Part shown: positions 34,875 through 43,561 of the stretch, piece by piece
How the letters are laid out: each line of letters begins with the position of its first letter
How positions within the stretch are numbered: position 1 is the first letter of the stretch
NCBI RefSeq assembly: GCF_030818255.1
Contig: NZ_JAUTAG010000001.1
Coordinates: 1,550,001-1,614,000, forward strand
Reading direction: 5' to 3'
From: Microbacterium sp. SORGH_AS_0969
GTDB taxonomy: Bacteria > Actinomycetota > Actinomycetes > Actinomycetales > Microbacteriaceae
DNA: 64,000 bases
Made by a program: the position numbers and the translations under genes
The notes under the pieces: model-generated
The model's input: the letters and a program-made list of their open reading frames with translations, nothing else
What the model was told of the DNA's origin: nothing
Databases searched by the model: none

Positions 34875-35843
34875 GTGGGCATGCCCCCGGTTCCCGAGCC
34901 CGCCACCCCCGAGCCCCTCGGCGGGGCCGTCGAGTCGTCGCGACGCGACGCGCCCGCTCTCCGGGGTGCCGGGAGGAAAGGGCCGAAGCGGCTTCCGCGC
35001 CGTGCGGCGGCCGGACGACGCTCGTTCACCGCGACGCTGCGCGCGCTCGACGAGCTCGCCGCGTCGGGTGCGCGCGTCTCGGTGCGAATCGACGAGCTGG
35101 ACGGCGGGGCGCAGGTGCTCGGGGGCGACGATTTCCTGACCCTCCCGGTCGGGGGGCTCGGCGTCGTCCCGCTCCTCATCGAGGTCGCGGCATCCATCGA
35201 GGCGGGCACGATCGACGCGCTGGAGATCATCGACCGGTCGACCGTGCACGGCGCCGCGGTCGGCGGCATGTGGCAGCATCTCAAGGCCCCCGCGCTGCCG
35301 ATCGCCGACGTCGCGGTGCTCGCCGCCTCGGCCGGCGACGCACTCGCGGTCAACGCCCTCCTGCAGCGCGTGGGTCTGCAGGCCGTGCGCGCGCGGTCGG
35401 AGCAGCTGGGGATGCGCCGGACGGCGCTCCTCGACCGCTTCCGCGACGACCGCGGCCCCGACGACGCTCCGCACGTCGCGCTCTCGACCGCCCGTGAGAT
35501 GGCGGGACTCTTCGCCGGTCTCGTGAACTCGGCGGTGGTCTCGCCGGGGGTCAGCGCACAGGTCGCGGAGTGGCTGAGCCTGAACCACGACCTGTCGCTC
35601 GTGGCATCCGCCACCGGTCTCGATCCGTTCGCGCACGAGAACGACCAGCACGGGCTGCTGTTCATCAACAAGACGGGTCGCGCCGCCGGCGTGCGTGCCG
35701 AGGCGGGCGTACTCGGCGGCCCCCGCGCGGGCGTGGCCTACGCGCTGATCGTCAACTTCGACGATCTCTCCATCTCGCACCGTCTGCGCGCGCACGACGC
35801 GTTCCGGGTCCTCGGCGTCGAGCTGATGGAGTACGTGTACTGA
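34875..35843 (+). CDS. Beta-lactamase-fold protein with degenerate active site
   Basis: A 322-residue protein aligning with class A beta-lactamase/serine hydrolase (Beta-lactamase2). It has VSVRIDELDGG, the helix ALLQRVGLQAVRARSEQLGM, REMAGLFAGLVN, and the KTG triad LFINKTGRAAGVRAEAGVLGG with strand GVAYALIVNFDD. The catalytic SxxK should fall in LPVGGLGVVPLL, but Ser is Gly and Lys is Val. The SDN loop reads AGDALAVN. Hydrolase activity is therefore unlikely; a binding or scaffold role is inferred. The N-terminal 55 residues are Pro/Arg-rich with no signal peptide. AAGGAG lies 8 nt before the GTG. Confidence 0.8.
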   Translation: MGMPPVPEPATPEPLGGAVESSRRDAPALRGAGRKGPKRLPRRAAAGRRSFTATLRALDELAASGARVSVRIDELDGGAQVLGGDDFLTLPVGGLGVVPLLIEVAASIEAGTIDALEIIDRSTVHGAAVGGMWQHLKAPALPIADVAVLAASAGDALAVNALLQRVGLQAVRARSEQLGMRRTALLDRFRDDRGPDDAPHVALSTAREMAGLFAGLVNSAVVSPGVSAQVAEWLSLNHDLSLVASATGLDPFAHENDQHGLLFINKTGRAAGVRAEAGVLGGPRAGVAYALIVNFDDLSISHRLRAHDAFRVLGVELMEYVY

Positions 35844-35846
35844 CCC

Positions 35847-35966
35847 TCAGTCGGCGCGGATGCTCCAGACGCTCCGCGAGCACGCCGCGATGGTGGTCGC
35901 GACGACGATGACCGTTGCGGCGTAGGTGGCAGTTCCCGCGGAGGTCGGACGACTTCCCCGAATCAC
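35847..35966 (-). CDS. Possible 39-residue membrane peptide
   Basis: A minus-strand frame from GTG 35966 encodes a 39-residue peptide with a hydrophobic helix (AATVIVVATTIAAC) and a basic C-terminal end. There is no Shine-Dalgarno and no clear -10. It could be a real small protein or the 3' remnant of a lost transporter gene. Listed because nothing else explains this part of the gap. Confidence 0.2.
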   Translation of the reverse strand: MIRGSRPTSAGTATYAATVIVVATTIAACSRSVWSIRAD

Positions 35967-36007
35967 GCAGCTCACGCGCGCTCTTGATCACGGATTCATC
36001 TCGCCTC

Positions 36008-36038
36008 TTGCGCAAACATATGACGTATGCCCTATGCT
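36008..36038 (+). promoter_or_regulatory. Promoter of the sugar ABC operon with palindrome
   Basis: TTGCGC (36008-36013) and TATGCT (36033-36038) are 19 nt apart. In the spacer lies the near-palindrome CATATGACGTATG (36017-36029), a candidate operator for the GntR regulator encoded at the operon's end. Confidence 0.4.
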
Positions 36039-36084
36039 GGCATCCGGTCATCCGACCTCGTCGAAGAAGACAGGAGCTTCCGCA

Positions 36085-37458
36085 ATGACGCAGCATGTTT
36101 CTCGCGCTCATCGTCGCCTCGCCCTCGTGGGTGGAGTCGCCGTAGCGTCCGCCCTCGCGCTTTCCGCGTGCAGCCCGAGCACCGGTGGTGGCGGAGGCGA
36201 CTCTGACTCCCAGTACGGCTTCACCGCGGCAGAGCAGGACGCGTCGAGCGCCATCACCGTTTGGGTCGACTCGTCTCGCGAGCCCCTCGCCCAGGCGTTC
36301 GAGAAGGCGAACCCCGACGTCAAGATCAACATCGAGACCTACGACGGCGGCGCCGGCGGCTCGGGCTCGTTCCAGCAGAAGATCGCCCTCTTCGACCAGT
36401 CCGGTGAGGGCTGGCCCGACGTCGTCTTCTCCACCCAGCAGAACGACACCGCGTGGGCCTCGAAGGAGAACAACGGACAGCAGGCGTTCGCCGCCCCGCT
36501 GAACAAGGGCTTCTTCGATCAGAGCTTCCTCGACGGCTTCACCAAGGGCGCGCTCGGCCCCATGACCGTCGACGACACCGTTTACGGCCTCCGCAACGAC
36601 CTCGCGCCGGTGCTGTTCTGGTACAATAAGCCGCTCTTCGACCAGTTCGGCTACACCATTCCCACGACGTGGGAAGAGTACAAGGCCCTCAGCGACAAGG
36701 TGGCTGCCGAGCACCCCGGATACATCCTCGGTTCGGTGGGAGACTCGTTCCAGGCCCCCTACGTGTACTACTGGGGTGCCGAGGCTCCGATCTTCCAGGT
36801 CGAGGGCAACACGTTCAGCTCGGACTTCTCTGCGCCGAACTCCGAGAAGGCCACCGACCTCATCGACCACATGCTCGCCAACGGCACCCTCGTGACCGAC
36901 AGCGTGTTCGGTAACGACTTCGTCGCCAAGTACTCCGACAAGCTCCTCGGAATCCCCGGCCCCGCGTGGTACGCCGGTGCGCTGTTCGACAACGAGAAGA
37001 GCCTGAACGCCGCTCCCGGCACCATTGGTGCCGGCGCTCCGCTCACGTGGTCCGACGGCGACAAGGTCACCGGAAACGTCGGTGGTGGCGTCTGGTATGC
37101 CTCGAGCCACTCGAAGAACCTCGAGGCCGTCAAGACCTTCCTCACCTACGTCACCAGCTCGGACGACGCCGTCAAGCTCGCGTCGGGCCTGCCGGCCTAC
37201 CAGTCGGCCGCAGATGCGTGGCTGAAGGAACAGGCCGCCCAGGGCTTCTTCACGGGCGATCTCGAGTCCAGCATCTCGACCGCAGCCAGCTCGGTCTGGC
37301 AGGGCTGGGGCTACCCCAGCTTCAGCATCGAGGCCGCCTACTCGAAGGTGGCGCTGCCGGTGATCTCCGCGGGTAAGCCTCTCTCGGACGCCACGCAGGC
37401 GTGGCAGACCGAGATGGACAACCAGGCGCAGGTCCAGGGCTACGACGTCAAGAAGTAA
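36085..37458 (+). CDS. Sugar ABC transporter substrate-binding lipoprotein
   Basis: A 457-residue family-1 extracellular solute-binding protein. The lipoprotein signal has lipobox LSAC with Cys29 and a Gly/Ser linker, then AITVWVDSSREPLAQAFEKANPDVKINIETYDG and YGLRNDLAPVLFWYNKPLFDQFGYTIPTTWEEYKAL, typical of maltose/oligosaccharide binders. It captures substrate outside the membrane for the two permeases downstream. CAGGAG precedes the ATG. A 13-bp hairpin follows the stop, so the binding protein can be made in excess. Codon use is more optimised than in its neighbours. No ATPase is encoded here; a shared MsiK-type ATPase is expected elsewhere. Confidence 0.92.
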   Translation: MTQHVSRAHRRLALVGGVAVASALALSACSPSTGGGGGDSDSQYGFTAAEQDASSAITVWVDSSREPLAQAFEKANPDVKINIETYDGGAGGSGSFQQKIALFDQSGEGWPDVVFSTQQNDTAWASKENNGQQAFAAPLNKGFFDQSFLDGFTKGALGPMTVDDTVYGLRNDLAPVLFWYNKPLFDQFGYTIPTTWEEYKALSDKVAAEHPGYILGSVGDSFQAPYVYYWGAEAPIFQVEGNTFSSDFSAPNSEKATDLIDHMLANGTLVTDSVFGNDFVAKYSDKLLGIPGPAWYAGALFDNEKSLNAAPGTIGAGAPLTWSDGDKVTGNVGGGVWYASSHSKNLEAVKTFLTYVTSSDDAVKLASGLPAYQSAADAWLKEQAAQGFFTGDLESSISTAASSVWQGWGYPSFSIEAAYSKVALPVISAGKPLSDATQAWQTEMDNQAQVQGYDVKK

Positions 37459-37473
37459 CCCGAACACCATCCT

Positions 37474-37509
37474 GGGCTGGCCGCATTCGTCCGCGGATGC
37501 GGCCAGCCC
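37474..37509 (+). terminator. Attenuator hairpin between binding protein and permease
   Basis: A perfect 13-bp stem (37474-37486 with 37497-37509), 10-nt loop, then TTCCCC. It likely stabilises the upstream mRNA and reduces readthrough into the permease genes. Confidence 0.7.
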
Positions 37510-37533
37510 TTCCCCCTGAGAACGGAAAAGACC

Positions 37534-38409
37534 ATGCTCTCCCTCCGTCGAGCTCAATCGACCTTCGGCTACCTGATGGTCAGCGGATACGTCGTCCTGC
37601 TCCTGGCGTTCGGCATCTTGCCGACCCTCTATGCCGCATACCTGGCGTTCACCAAGGACGGAGCCTTCGTCGGCTTCGACAACTTCCTCAAAGCGGTTCA
37701 GGACTATCGTTTCCTCCCCGCCGTCGGCCACGTCGCCGCGTTCATCGCGATCTGGCTGACGAGCCTCATCATCATCGTCGTGTTCCTCGCGGTGATCGTC
37801 CACGCGATCCGCGTGCGCTGGCTGTCATCCGCGTCGCGGTTCATCTTCTACATCCCGGGCGCCCTCGCCGGGGCGTCAAGCGTGCTGCTCTGGCTCTTCA
37901 TGCTCGACCCGACGGTGAGCCCGGTCAGCGGACTCCTCCGTGCAATGGGCTTCAACACCTTCGTCGACGTCGTCGGCAACGAGGGCAATCTCCCGGTGGT
38001 CTTCACCGTCATCGCCTTCTGGGCCGGTGCCGGTGGATGGATCGTCATCATGTACGGCGCCCTGAACAACATCAACGTCGAGGTCATGGAGGCCGCCCGC
38101 ATCGACGGTGCCGGCCCGATCGCCACCGCCTGGTACATCCAGATCCCGCTGCTGCGGAAGTGGATCGCGTACATGGCCGTCATGTCGCTGGCCGCCGGCA
38201 CGCAGCTCTTCGTCGAGCCCCGCGTGCTGTCGCAGGCGAGCAAGGGCGTCGTGGGCCTCGACTACTCCCTCAACCAGGTCGCCTACCTCTACGCCTTCCG
38301 TCAGAACGACTTCAACGGCTCCGCGGCCATCTCGCTGATGCTCCTGGTCGTCGCCGCCGGCCTTGCGGCCTTCTTCGTCTTCCGAGGAGGACTCTTTGAA
38401 CGCGACTAA
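37534..38409 (+). CDS. Sugar ABC permease, MalF/UgpA type
   Basis: A 291-residue inner-membrane permease with six helices (first: YLMVSGYVVLLLAFGILPTLYAAYLAFT). The EAA coupling loop is MEAARIDGAGPIATAWYIQIPLLRKW. It forms the translocation pore with the next permease. It lies 75 nt after the binding protein, beyond the hairpin, and its 3' end overlaps the next gene by 14 nt. Confidence 0.92.
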   Translation: MLSLRRAQSTFGYLMVSGYVVLLLAFGILPTLYAAYLAFTKDGAFVGFDNFLKAVQDYRFLPAVGHVAAFIAIWLTSLIIIVVFLAVIVHAIRVRWLSSASRFIFYIPGALAGASSVLLWLFMLDPTVSPVSGLLRAMGFNTFVDVVGNEGNLPVVFTVIAFWAGAGGWIVIMYGALNNINVEVMEAARIDGAGPIATAWYIQIPLLRKWIAYMAVMSLAAGTQLFVEPRVLSQASKGVVGLDYSLNQVAYLYAFRQNDFNGSAAISLMLLVVAAGLAAFFVFRGGLFERD

Positions 38410-39301
38410 GTCGACCGCGACCAAGCGCGCCCTGACCCCCGCAGCGTTTCTGGGGCGGGCCTTCGTCACCGTCATCATCCTGTTCTTCGTCTTCGTCTTC
38501 GGGATGCCGATCGTCTGGCTGCTGCTGGCGCCGACGAAGTCCTCCACCGAGCTGACCGGTCAGCCGCCGTTCTCGTTCGGCTCGTTCGCCACGATCGCCG
38601 ACAACTGGTCGCGGCTGAGCGAGTTCCAGAACGGCATCATCTGGCAGTGGACGGGCAACGCCGCGCTCTACACGGGCGTGGCTCTGGTGATCACCCTCGT
38701 CGTCACGATCCCCGCCGGCTACGCCCTCGCGATGACGAGGTTCCGCTTCCGCGGTGTCCTGCTGATCCTGACGCTCGTGGTCATGCTCATCCCGAACACG
38801 GCGCTCGTGCTCCCGGTGTTCCTCGAGATGAGTGCGCTCAAGCTCGTCGGAACGCCGTGGGCCGTCATCCTGCCGTTCTCGTTCTTCCCGTTCGGGGTGT
38901 ACCTCACGTACATCTACTTCACGACGAGCGTGTCGCAGGACCTCCTGAACGCGGCGCGCATCGACGGTGCGAGCGAGCTGCGGGTCTTCCGTTCGGTGGC
39001 CCTCCCGCTCGCGACCCCCGTGATCGCGCTGGTGGGTTTCTTCAACCTCGTCGGCAACTGGAACAACTACTTCCTCCCCTTCGTCATGGAGCCCGGTCGC
39101 AAAGCCCCCATCCAGGTCGGACTCGCCGAGCTGTTGTCCAACGTGCCGTTGTTCAACCCCACCTCATCGGCATCCGTCACTCTCGATCTGCCGGTGATGG
39201 CGCTCGCCACGCTCGTCTCCATCGCGCCGATCCTCATCGTGTTCCTGTTCTCGCAGCGATTCCTCGTCGAAGGAATGACTGCGGGCGGAACGAAGGAATG
39301 A
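38396..39301 (+). CDS. Sugar ABC permease, MalG/UgpE type (TTG start)
   Basis: A 301-residue second permease: VTVIILFFVFVFGMPIVWLLLAPTKSS (TM1) and EAA loop LLNAARIDGASELRVFRSVALPLATPVIAL. I place the start at TTG 38396 because GAGGAGG lies 5 nt upstream and the protein then begins LNATKSTATKRALTP. It overlaps the MalF-like gene by 14 nt, so translation is coupled. It acts with the upstream binding protein and permease. Confidence 0.9.
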   Translation: MNATKSTATKRALTPAAFLGRAFVTVIILFFVFVFGMPIVWLLLAPTKSSTELTGQPPFSFGSFATIADNWSRLSEFQNGIIWQWTGNAALYTGVALVITLVVTIPAGYALAMTRFRFRGVLLILTLVVMLIPNTALVLPVFLEMSALKLVGTPWAVILPFSFFPFGVYLTYIYFTTSVSQDLLNAARIDGASELRVFRSVALPLATPVIALVGFFNLVGNWNNYFLPFVMEPGRKAPIQVGLAELLSNVPLFNPTSSASVTLDLPVMALATLVSIAPILIVFLFSQRFLVEGMTAGGTKE

Positions 39302-39332
39302 CCCCGGTCGCCGGGGTGGAAGAGGTCCAGTC

Positions 39333-40494
39333 ATGAAGATCACGGGATACCGCCTGATCAACACCACACTCGATTGGGGGCGGCCGGTCGGCGATGTCAA
39401 CGGGTTCATCGCCTCGGGCATCACCGCTCTCCCGATCGTCATCGTCGAGACCGACGAGGGCATCGAGGGTGTCGGTATGGGGATGCACGATGGCATCCCC
39501 CCAGCTCTTCGAGGCCGTCGAAGGCGAGGATCCGCGCGCGACGTCGTGGCTCTACGACCGCATGATCGCCCGCATGTTCAAGAACGGTCACGCCGGTGGT
39601 GTCTTCGGAGGCATCGGTGCCCTGGACAGCGCGTTCTGGGACATCAAGGCGAAAGCGCTGGGTGAGCCGCTGTGGCGCCTGCTCGGTGGACGGGACCGGT
39701 ACATCCCGGGCTACGCCTCGGGTCTCGACATCGCCCTGGACTCCGCGGGGCTCACCGAGTTCTACTCGTTCATGCGTGACCGCGGCTTCACCGCCGCCAA
39801 GCTCAAGGGCGGGCGCAACGTCCGTCACGACGCCGAGCGTCTCGCCCTCGTGCGCGACGTGCTGGGTGAGGCCACCGATGAGCCGCTCGTCATGCTCGAC
39901 GCGAACGAGTCGTGGAATGTCCCGCAGGCTGCACGTTACATTCAGCACCTCGAGCAGAACGTCGAGATCGCGTGGGTCGAGGAGCCGTTGCGACGCTGGG
40001 ATGCCAGCGGTCTCCGTCGCCTGCGTGACACCATCTCGCCTGCGATCGCGACGGGCGAGAACCTGACCGGCCTCGAGCAGTACCGTCAGCTCTTCGACGC
40101 GGAGGCCGTCGACATCGTCCAGGCGGCGGCGGTGTGGGGGGTCACCCATTCGCTGCGCGTGGCCGTCGCCGCGCACGCGCGGGACCTGCCGGTCAGCCCG
40201 ATCGGGATGACCTCCAACCCGTCGACGATGGCCGTGGCCACGGCGATCCCCAACCACCTGCTGACCGAGGTCACCACCCCGCAGATGCCGGCGGGGGTGA
40301 CCGTCGACTACGACGTCGCGGACGGCGGGCTCGTGCTCGGAGACCGCCCGGGCGGCGGGATCTCGATCGACGAGTCGGTCCACGACGGAGCGGCCGACTT
40401 CGTGTGGGGCGGGGAAGGCGGTCCCCACGTGCGCGATGGTCGGACGGGGCTCGAACTCGGCGTGCGCCGGAGCGTGGGGCGACGGGCGGAGTAG
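39333..40494 (+). pseudogene. Enolase-superfamily sugar-acid dehydratase, frameshifted
   Basis: Mandelate racemase/muconate lactonizing enzyme family, probably an aldonate/glycarate dehydratase given the sugar operon. The first 53 codons (MKITGYRLINTTLDWG to GVGMGMHDGI) are in one frame. The rest (PQLFEAVEGEDPRATSWLYDRM to the end) is in the next frame, joined by one extra C in the run 39497-39502; without it a normal 386-residue protein results. Catalytic-site pieces are intact: AAKLKGG (KxK region), metal ligands in MLDANES, WVEEPL and ATGENL, and AAHARDLPVSPIGMTS. So this is a very recent mutation, a homopolymer sequencing error, or phase variation. Confidence 0.85.
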
Positions 40495-40497
40495 AGT
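40492..40497 (+). promoter_or_regulatory. -10 (TAGAGT), leaderless GntR gene
   Basis: The hexamer overlaps the dehydratase stop codon and ends 7 nt before the ATG at 40505, giving the regulator its own promoter. Confidence 0.5.
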
Positions 40498-40504
40498 GCT
40501 CTCC

Positions 40505-41260
40505 ATGCTTCCCGCCTCCGATCCCCGTTCCGGGGCTCCGCGGCGCGGGCAGATCGATCGCATCGGCTCGCGCGTGCTCGAAGAGCTGGTCGAGCTGATC
40601 GTCACGGGAAGCATCGCAGACGGTGAGTACCTCCCGCCCGAACAAGCCCTGTGCGACGAGTTCGGCGTCAGCCGGACCGTGATCCGGGAATGCATCAAGC
40701 GCATCCAGGAGAAGGGCCTCGTCGAGGTCGCGCAGGGCCGCGGCACACGGGTTCGGCACTTCAACGACTGGAACGTCCTCGATCCGCTCGTCTTCGACTC
40801 CCTCGTGCGTCATGACGAGTCGCTCGGTGTGCTCGACGAGGTCAGCGTGGTGCGCGCAGCGCTCGAGGGCGTGATGGCGAGCGAGGTCGCGGCCACCGGA
40901 AGCGCCGAGTCGCACGAGCAGATCCGGGTCCACCTGCACGACATGCGTCGCCTGCAGCACGACAACCCCGCTTTCCTGCGCGCTGACATGCAGTTCCACC
41001 TCTCGATGATGGCCGCGTCGAAGAACCGGATCGCGGCGACCATCGCGCGGTCCTTCTTCGTTCGTCCGCTGCAGAGCGCCCGGTGGGACGGCAACAACCC
41101 GGCCGACGCCATCCCGCGCACACTGGCCGAGCACGAGCGCGTCTTCGAGGCAATCGAGGCCGGGAACGCGGTCGCGGCGCGCGTCGCGATGGAGGAGCAC
41201 ATCCTCGGGTCGTGGCGTCGTCGACGTCTCCCCGACGGCGTGCACCACCTCAGCCCCTGA
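40505..41260 (+). CDS. GntR/FadR-family regulator (FCD domain)
   Basis: A 251-residue regulator. The winged HTH is YLPPEQALCDEFGVSRTVIRECIKRIQEKGLVEVAQGRGTRV. The C-terminal all-helical FCD ligand domain contains DMQFHLSMMAASKNRI with the metal/ligand-binding His, and EHERVFEAIEAGNAVAARVAMEEHI. It likely responds to a sugar acid and controls the ABC/dehydratase operon it follows. It has its own TAGAGT -10. Confidence 0.9.
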   Translation: MLPASDPRSGAPRRGQIDRIGSRVLEELVELIVTGSIADGEYLPPEQALCDEFGVSRTVIRECIKRIQEKGLVEVAQGRGTRVRHFNDWNVLDPLVFDSLVRHDESLGVLDEVSVVRAALEGVMASEVAATGSAESHEQIRVHLHDMRRLQHDNPAFLRADMQFHLSMMAASKNRIAATIARSFFVRPLQSARWDGNNPADAIPRTLAEHERVFEAIEAGNAVAARVAMEEHILGSWRRRRLPDGVHHLSP

Positions 41261-41282
41261 CGGACGCTGCCTCAAAGCGCCG

Positions 41283-41349
41283 CGAGACTGCAGCCCGCTG
41301 ACATCTCCGCTGCAGCGTGCGGGGGAGATGTCAGCGCGATGCAGTCTCG
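41283..41349. repeat. Long inverted repeat between convergent genes
   Basis: A 26-nt arm (41283-41308) pairs with 41324-41349, with only two mismatches; 15-nt loop. It lies between the GntR gene and purU, followed by GGGCGC hexamer repeats at 41364-41387 that abut the purU stop. No U-tract. Confidence 0.85.
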
Positions 41350-41363
41350 GCGAGCTGGCGGGG

Positions 41364-41387
41364 GTGCGGGCGCGGGCGCGGGCGCGT
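41364..41387. repeat. GGGCGC hexamer repeats
   Basis: Just over three tandem GGGCGC units directly downstream of the long palindrome and touching the purU stop. The same hexamer adjoins the palindrome at 49712-49801. Confidence 0.75.
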
Positions 41388-42268
41388 CAGAAGACGATCG
41401 TGTGGTTGCCGTGGCGGATGACGCGGTCTTCCGCGTGCCACAGCACCGCGCGCGACAGCACCTGGCGCTCCACGTCGGCTCCTCGGCGCGCGAGCTCGGC
41501 GGCGGAGTCGGCGTGCGTGACGCGCACGGTGTCCTGCTCGATGATCGGACCCTCGTCGAGGTCGCTCGTCACGTAGTGCGAGGTGGCGCCGATGAGCTTG
41601 ACCCCGCGCTCCTTGGCCTTCTTGTACGGCTCGGCACCGATGAAGGCCGGGAGGAACGAGTGATGGATGTTGATCACCGGCACCCCGATCTTCTCGAGGA
41701 AGTCGGCGGAGAGGATCTGCATGTAGCGCGCGAGCACGACGAAGTCGACGTTGCCGACCAACAGCTCGAGAATGCGAGCCTCGGATGCCGACTTGTCGGG
41801 GCCGGGCGTGGAGGGCACGTGGAAGAACGGGACGCCGAACGAGCGCACGTCTTCCGCCGCCGTGGTGTGGTTCGACACGACCATGGGGATGCTGACGGGC
41901 AGATCGCCGCGGCGGTGACGCCACAGCAGGTCGAGCAGGCAGTGGTCCTGCTTCGACGCCAGGATCGCCATGCGCTTCGGCGTGGAGAGGTCGGTGAGCG
42001 TCCACTCCAGCTCGAAGCCGTCGCCGAGGGTCTCGGCGAGGTCTGCCTCGATCTCGGGGAAGGCGGCGGCGAGGTTCGGACGGAAGAAGACGACGCGCTG
42101 GAAGTACGCGCCCCCGCGCGGGTCGTCGGAGTACTGGTCGAAGGCGACGATGTTGCCGCCCTGGCGGGCGATGAGCGCCGACACCGCGGCGATGATGCCG
42201 GGGGTGTCGCTGCCGTGGACGATGAGGCACGCGTGATCGGGCTGCAGGTGGGGGCTCGCGGAGACCAT
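41387..42268 (-). CDS. purU: Formyltetrahydrofolate deformylase
   Basis: Hydrolyses 10-formyl-THF to THF and formate, balancing one-carbon pools. The 293-residue protein has an N-terminal ACT domain (HACLIVHGSDTPGIIAAVSALIARQGGNIVAFDQYS) and a formyltransferase-fold catalytic domain with VISNH-type VVSNHTTA, VINIHHSFLPAFIGAEPYKKA (catalytic Asn/His) and LIGATSHYVTSDLDEGPIIEQD (catalytic Asp). The ATG at 42268 is where the family starts. CAGAAT ends 6 nt upstream, a weaker leaderless-type -10. Confidence 0.94.
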   Translation of the reverse strand: MVSASPHLQPDHACLIVHGSDTPGIIAAVSALIARQGGNIVAFDQYSDDPRGGAYFQRVVFFRPNLAAAFPEIEADLAETLGDGFELEWTLTDLSTPKRMAILASKQDHCLLDLLWRHRRGDLPVSIPMVVSNHTTAAEDVRSFGVPFFHVPSTPGPDKSASEARILELLVGNVDFVVLARYMQILSADFLEKIGVPVINIHHSFLPAFIGAEPYKKAKERGVKLIGATSHYVTSDLDEGPIIEQDTVRVTHADSAAELARRGADVERQVLSRAVLWHAEDRVIRHGNHTIVF

Positions 42269-42396
42269 CGGACCATTCTGCCGTGCCCCGGTGACGTCGG
42301 CGGACACGCGGTGCGTCGGTTCGGGGCGTTGTCCGTGGTCCGGGGGCCACGGCCCTTGCTCCGACCGGGCTGCCACGGCACCCCGCAGCGCAGTGA

Positions 42397-43515
42397 TCAG
42401 AGCCGGACCACGATCTTGCGCGCCGAGACGCCCGCTCGCTGCCGGTCGAGGGCGTCCTGGATGGCCGTGAGTCCCGTGCCGACGACCATCGGCTCGGGGA
42501 GCGCGCGCAGGCGCCCGTCGGCCAGGAGCTGGGGCAGCACCTCGGCCCAGAGCCGCGGCCCGAGGTCGTCGTCGCGCAGGCTGCTTCCCCAGACGAAAGC
42601 GGCCCGGATGCCACGGCGTCGCGCGCGGAGCATCGATCGCACGGTCGCCAGCCCGATGCGCGAGAAGACCGGGATCATCGCCGGGAACAGGCGGCGACGG
42701 CCGACGAGGCCGGCGAGCGAGTACGGGGTGCTGGCGAGGGCCAGTCGCGTGCCGCCGGTGCGCCCGAGGATGTCGATGCACGCGTTCGCCGATCCGGCGC
42801 CGAGCGCGACCGCGCCGACGACGGGGCGCGAACCGATCGCGGCGACGAGGTCGTCGACGGCCGTCCGAGAGCCGTGGTCGGCGACGGCGTCGGCTCCGAG
42901 CGATCGCACGAGGTCGGCATTGCGCGGCGAAGCAGTGCTGACGACGTCGTAGCCGGCAGCGCGGGCCAGTTGGATGGCGTTCATCCCGACGCTGGTCGAA
43001 CCGCCCCAGACGACCACGACACCCGCCGCGTCCTTCGCGGCCTCGGTCGAGGGGAGAGGGAGCCCGAGGTGCGCGGGCTGGAACAGCGCGCAGGCCGCGG
43101 TCGAGATGCCCAGCGGGAAGACGGCGGCCTCCTCGTCGGAGAGGGACGCCGGTGTCGCCGCCGTCAGGCGCTCGCTCAGCACGGTGGCATCCTGGAACGC
43201 GCCCTCGCGGAGCGGATCGCGCCCGCGGTCGGTGCCGGTGGCGAGGCCGAAGACCCGTTCTCCGACCTGGAAACGCGAGACATCGGCGCCGACGGCGAGG
43301 ACTTCCCCCGCGACGTCGGAGCCGAGGACGGCGGGGGTGCGAAGCCACCGATACGTGACCTGACTGGTTCCCTGGATCACCCAGTCGACGGGATTGATCG
43401 CGACAGCCCGCACCCGGACGAGGACCTCGTCGGGGGCGGGCGTCGGGGTGGGCAGGGTCGTCACGGTCAGGCGAGCGCGGGGTGCCGGCATGATCGCCGC
43501 AGCGTGGGTGGACAT
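42397..43515 (-). CDS. Medium-chain dehydrogenase/quinone oxidoreductase family
   Basis: A 372-residue MDR without structural or catalytic zinc ligands. It has a GroES-like N-domain (VRVRAVAINPVDWVIQGT, PAVLGSDVAGEVLAVG, GERVFGLA) and a Rossmann domain with VWGGSTSVGMNAIQLARAAGYDVVSTA. It resembles zinc-binding-type NADPH:quinone/enoyl reductases. It is divergently transcribed from a TetR repressor, and two near-identical palindromes lie in their 81-nt shared promoter, so it is very likely the repressor's target and inducible by a toxic or lipophilic compound. Confidence 0.88.
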   Translation of the reverse strand: MSTHAAAIMPAPRARLTVTTLPTPTPAPDEVLVRVRAVAINPVDWVIQGTSQVTYRWLRTPAVLGSDVAGEVLAVGADVSRFQVGERVFGLATGTDRGRDPLREGAFQDATVLSERLTAATPASLSDEEAAVFPLGISTAACALFQPAHLGLPLPSTEAAKDAAGVVVVWGGSTSVGMNAIQLARAAGYDVVSTASPRNADLVRSLGADAVADHGSRTAVDDLVAAIGSRPVVGAVALGAGSANACIDILGRTGGTRLALASTPYSLAGLVGRRRLFPAMIPVFSRIGLATVRSMLRARRRGIRAAFVWGSSLRDDDLGPRLWAEVLPQLLADGRLRALPEPMVVGTGLTAIQDALDRQRAGVSARKIVVRL

Positions 43516-43531
43516 CGGGGCCTTTCCGCAG

Positions 43532-43552
43532 TGATGACACGAAGTGTCTTCA
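43532..43552. promoter_or_regulatory. TetR operator copy 1
   Basis: TGATGACAC-N3-GTGTCTTCA, 8 of 9 arm positions paired. It lies between the two divergent start codons, 30 bp from copy 2. Confidence 0.7.
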
Positions 43553-43561
43553 CTATAGACC

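Noticed and set aside
31296..35795. 1499-codon minus-strand open frame
   Set aside because: It spans the acyl-CoA-dehydrogenase end, MATE, M13 peptidase and beta-lactamase-like genes in reverse; composition is typical of antisense high-GC frames and no motif is present.
36008..36029. Certain GntR operator in front of the sugar ABC operon
   Set aside because: CATATGACGTATG is only partly palindromic and does not fit the FadR TNGTNNNACNA rule, so it is kept as a weak candidate only.
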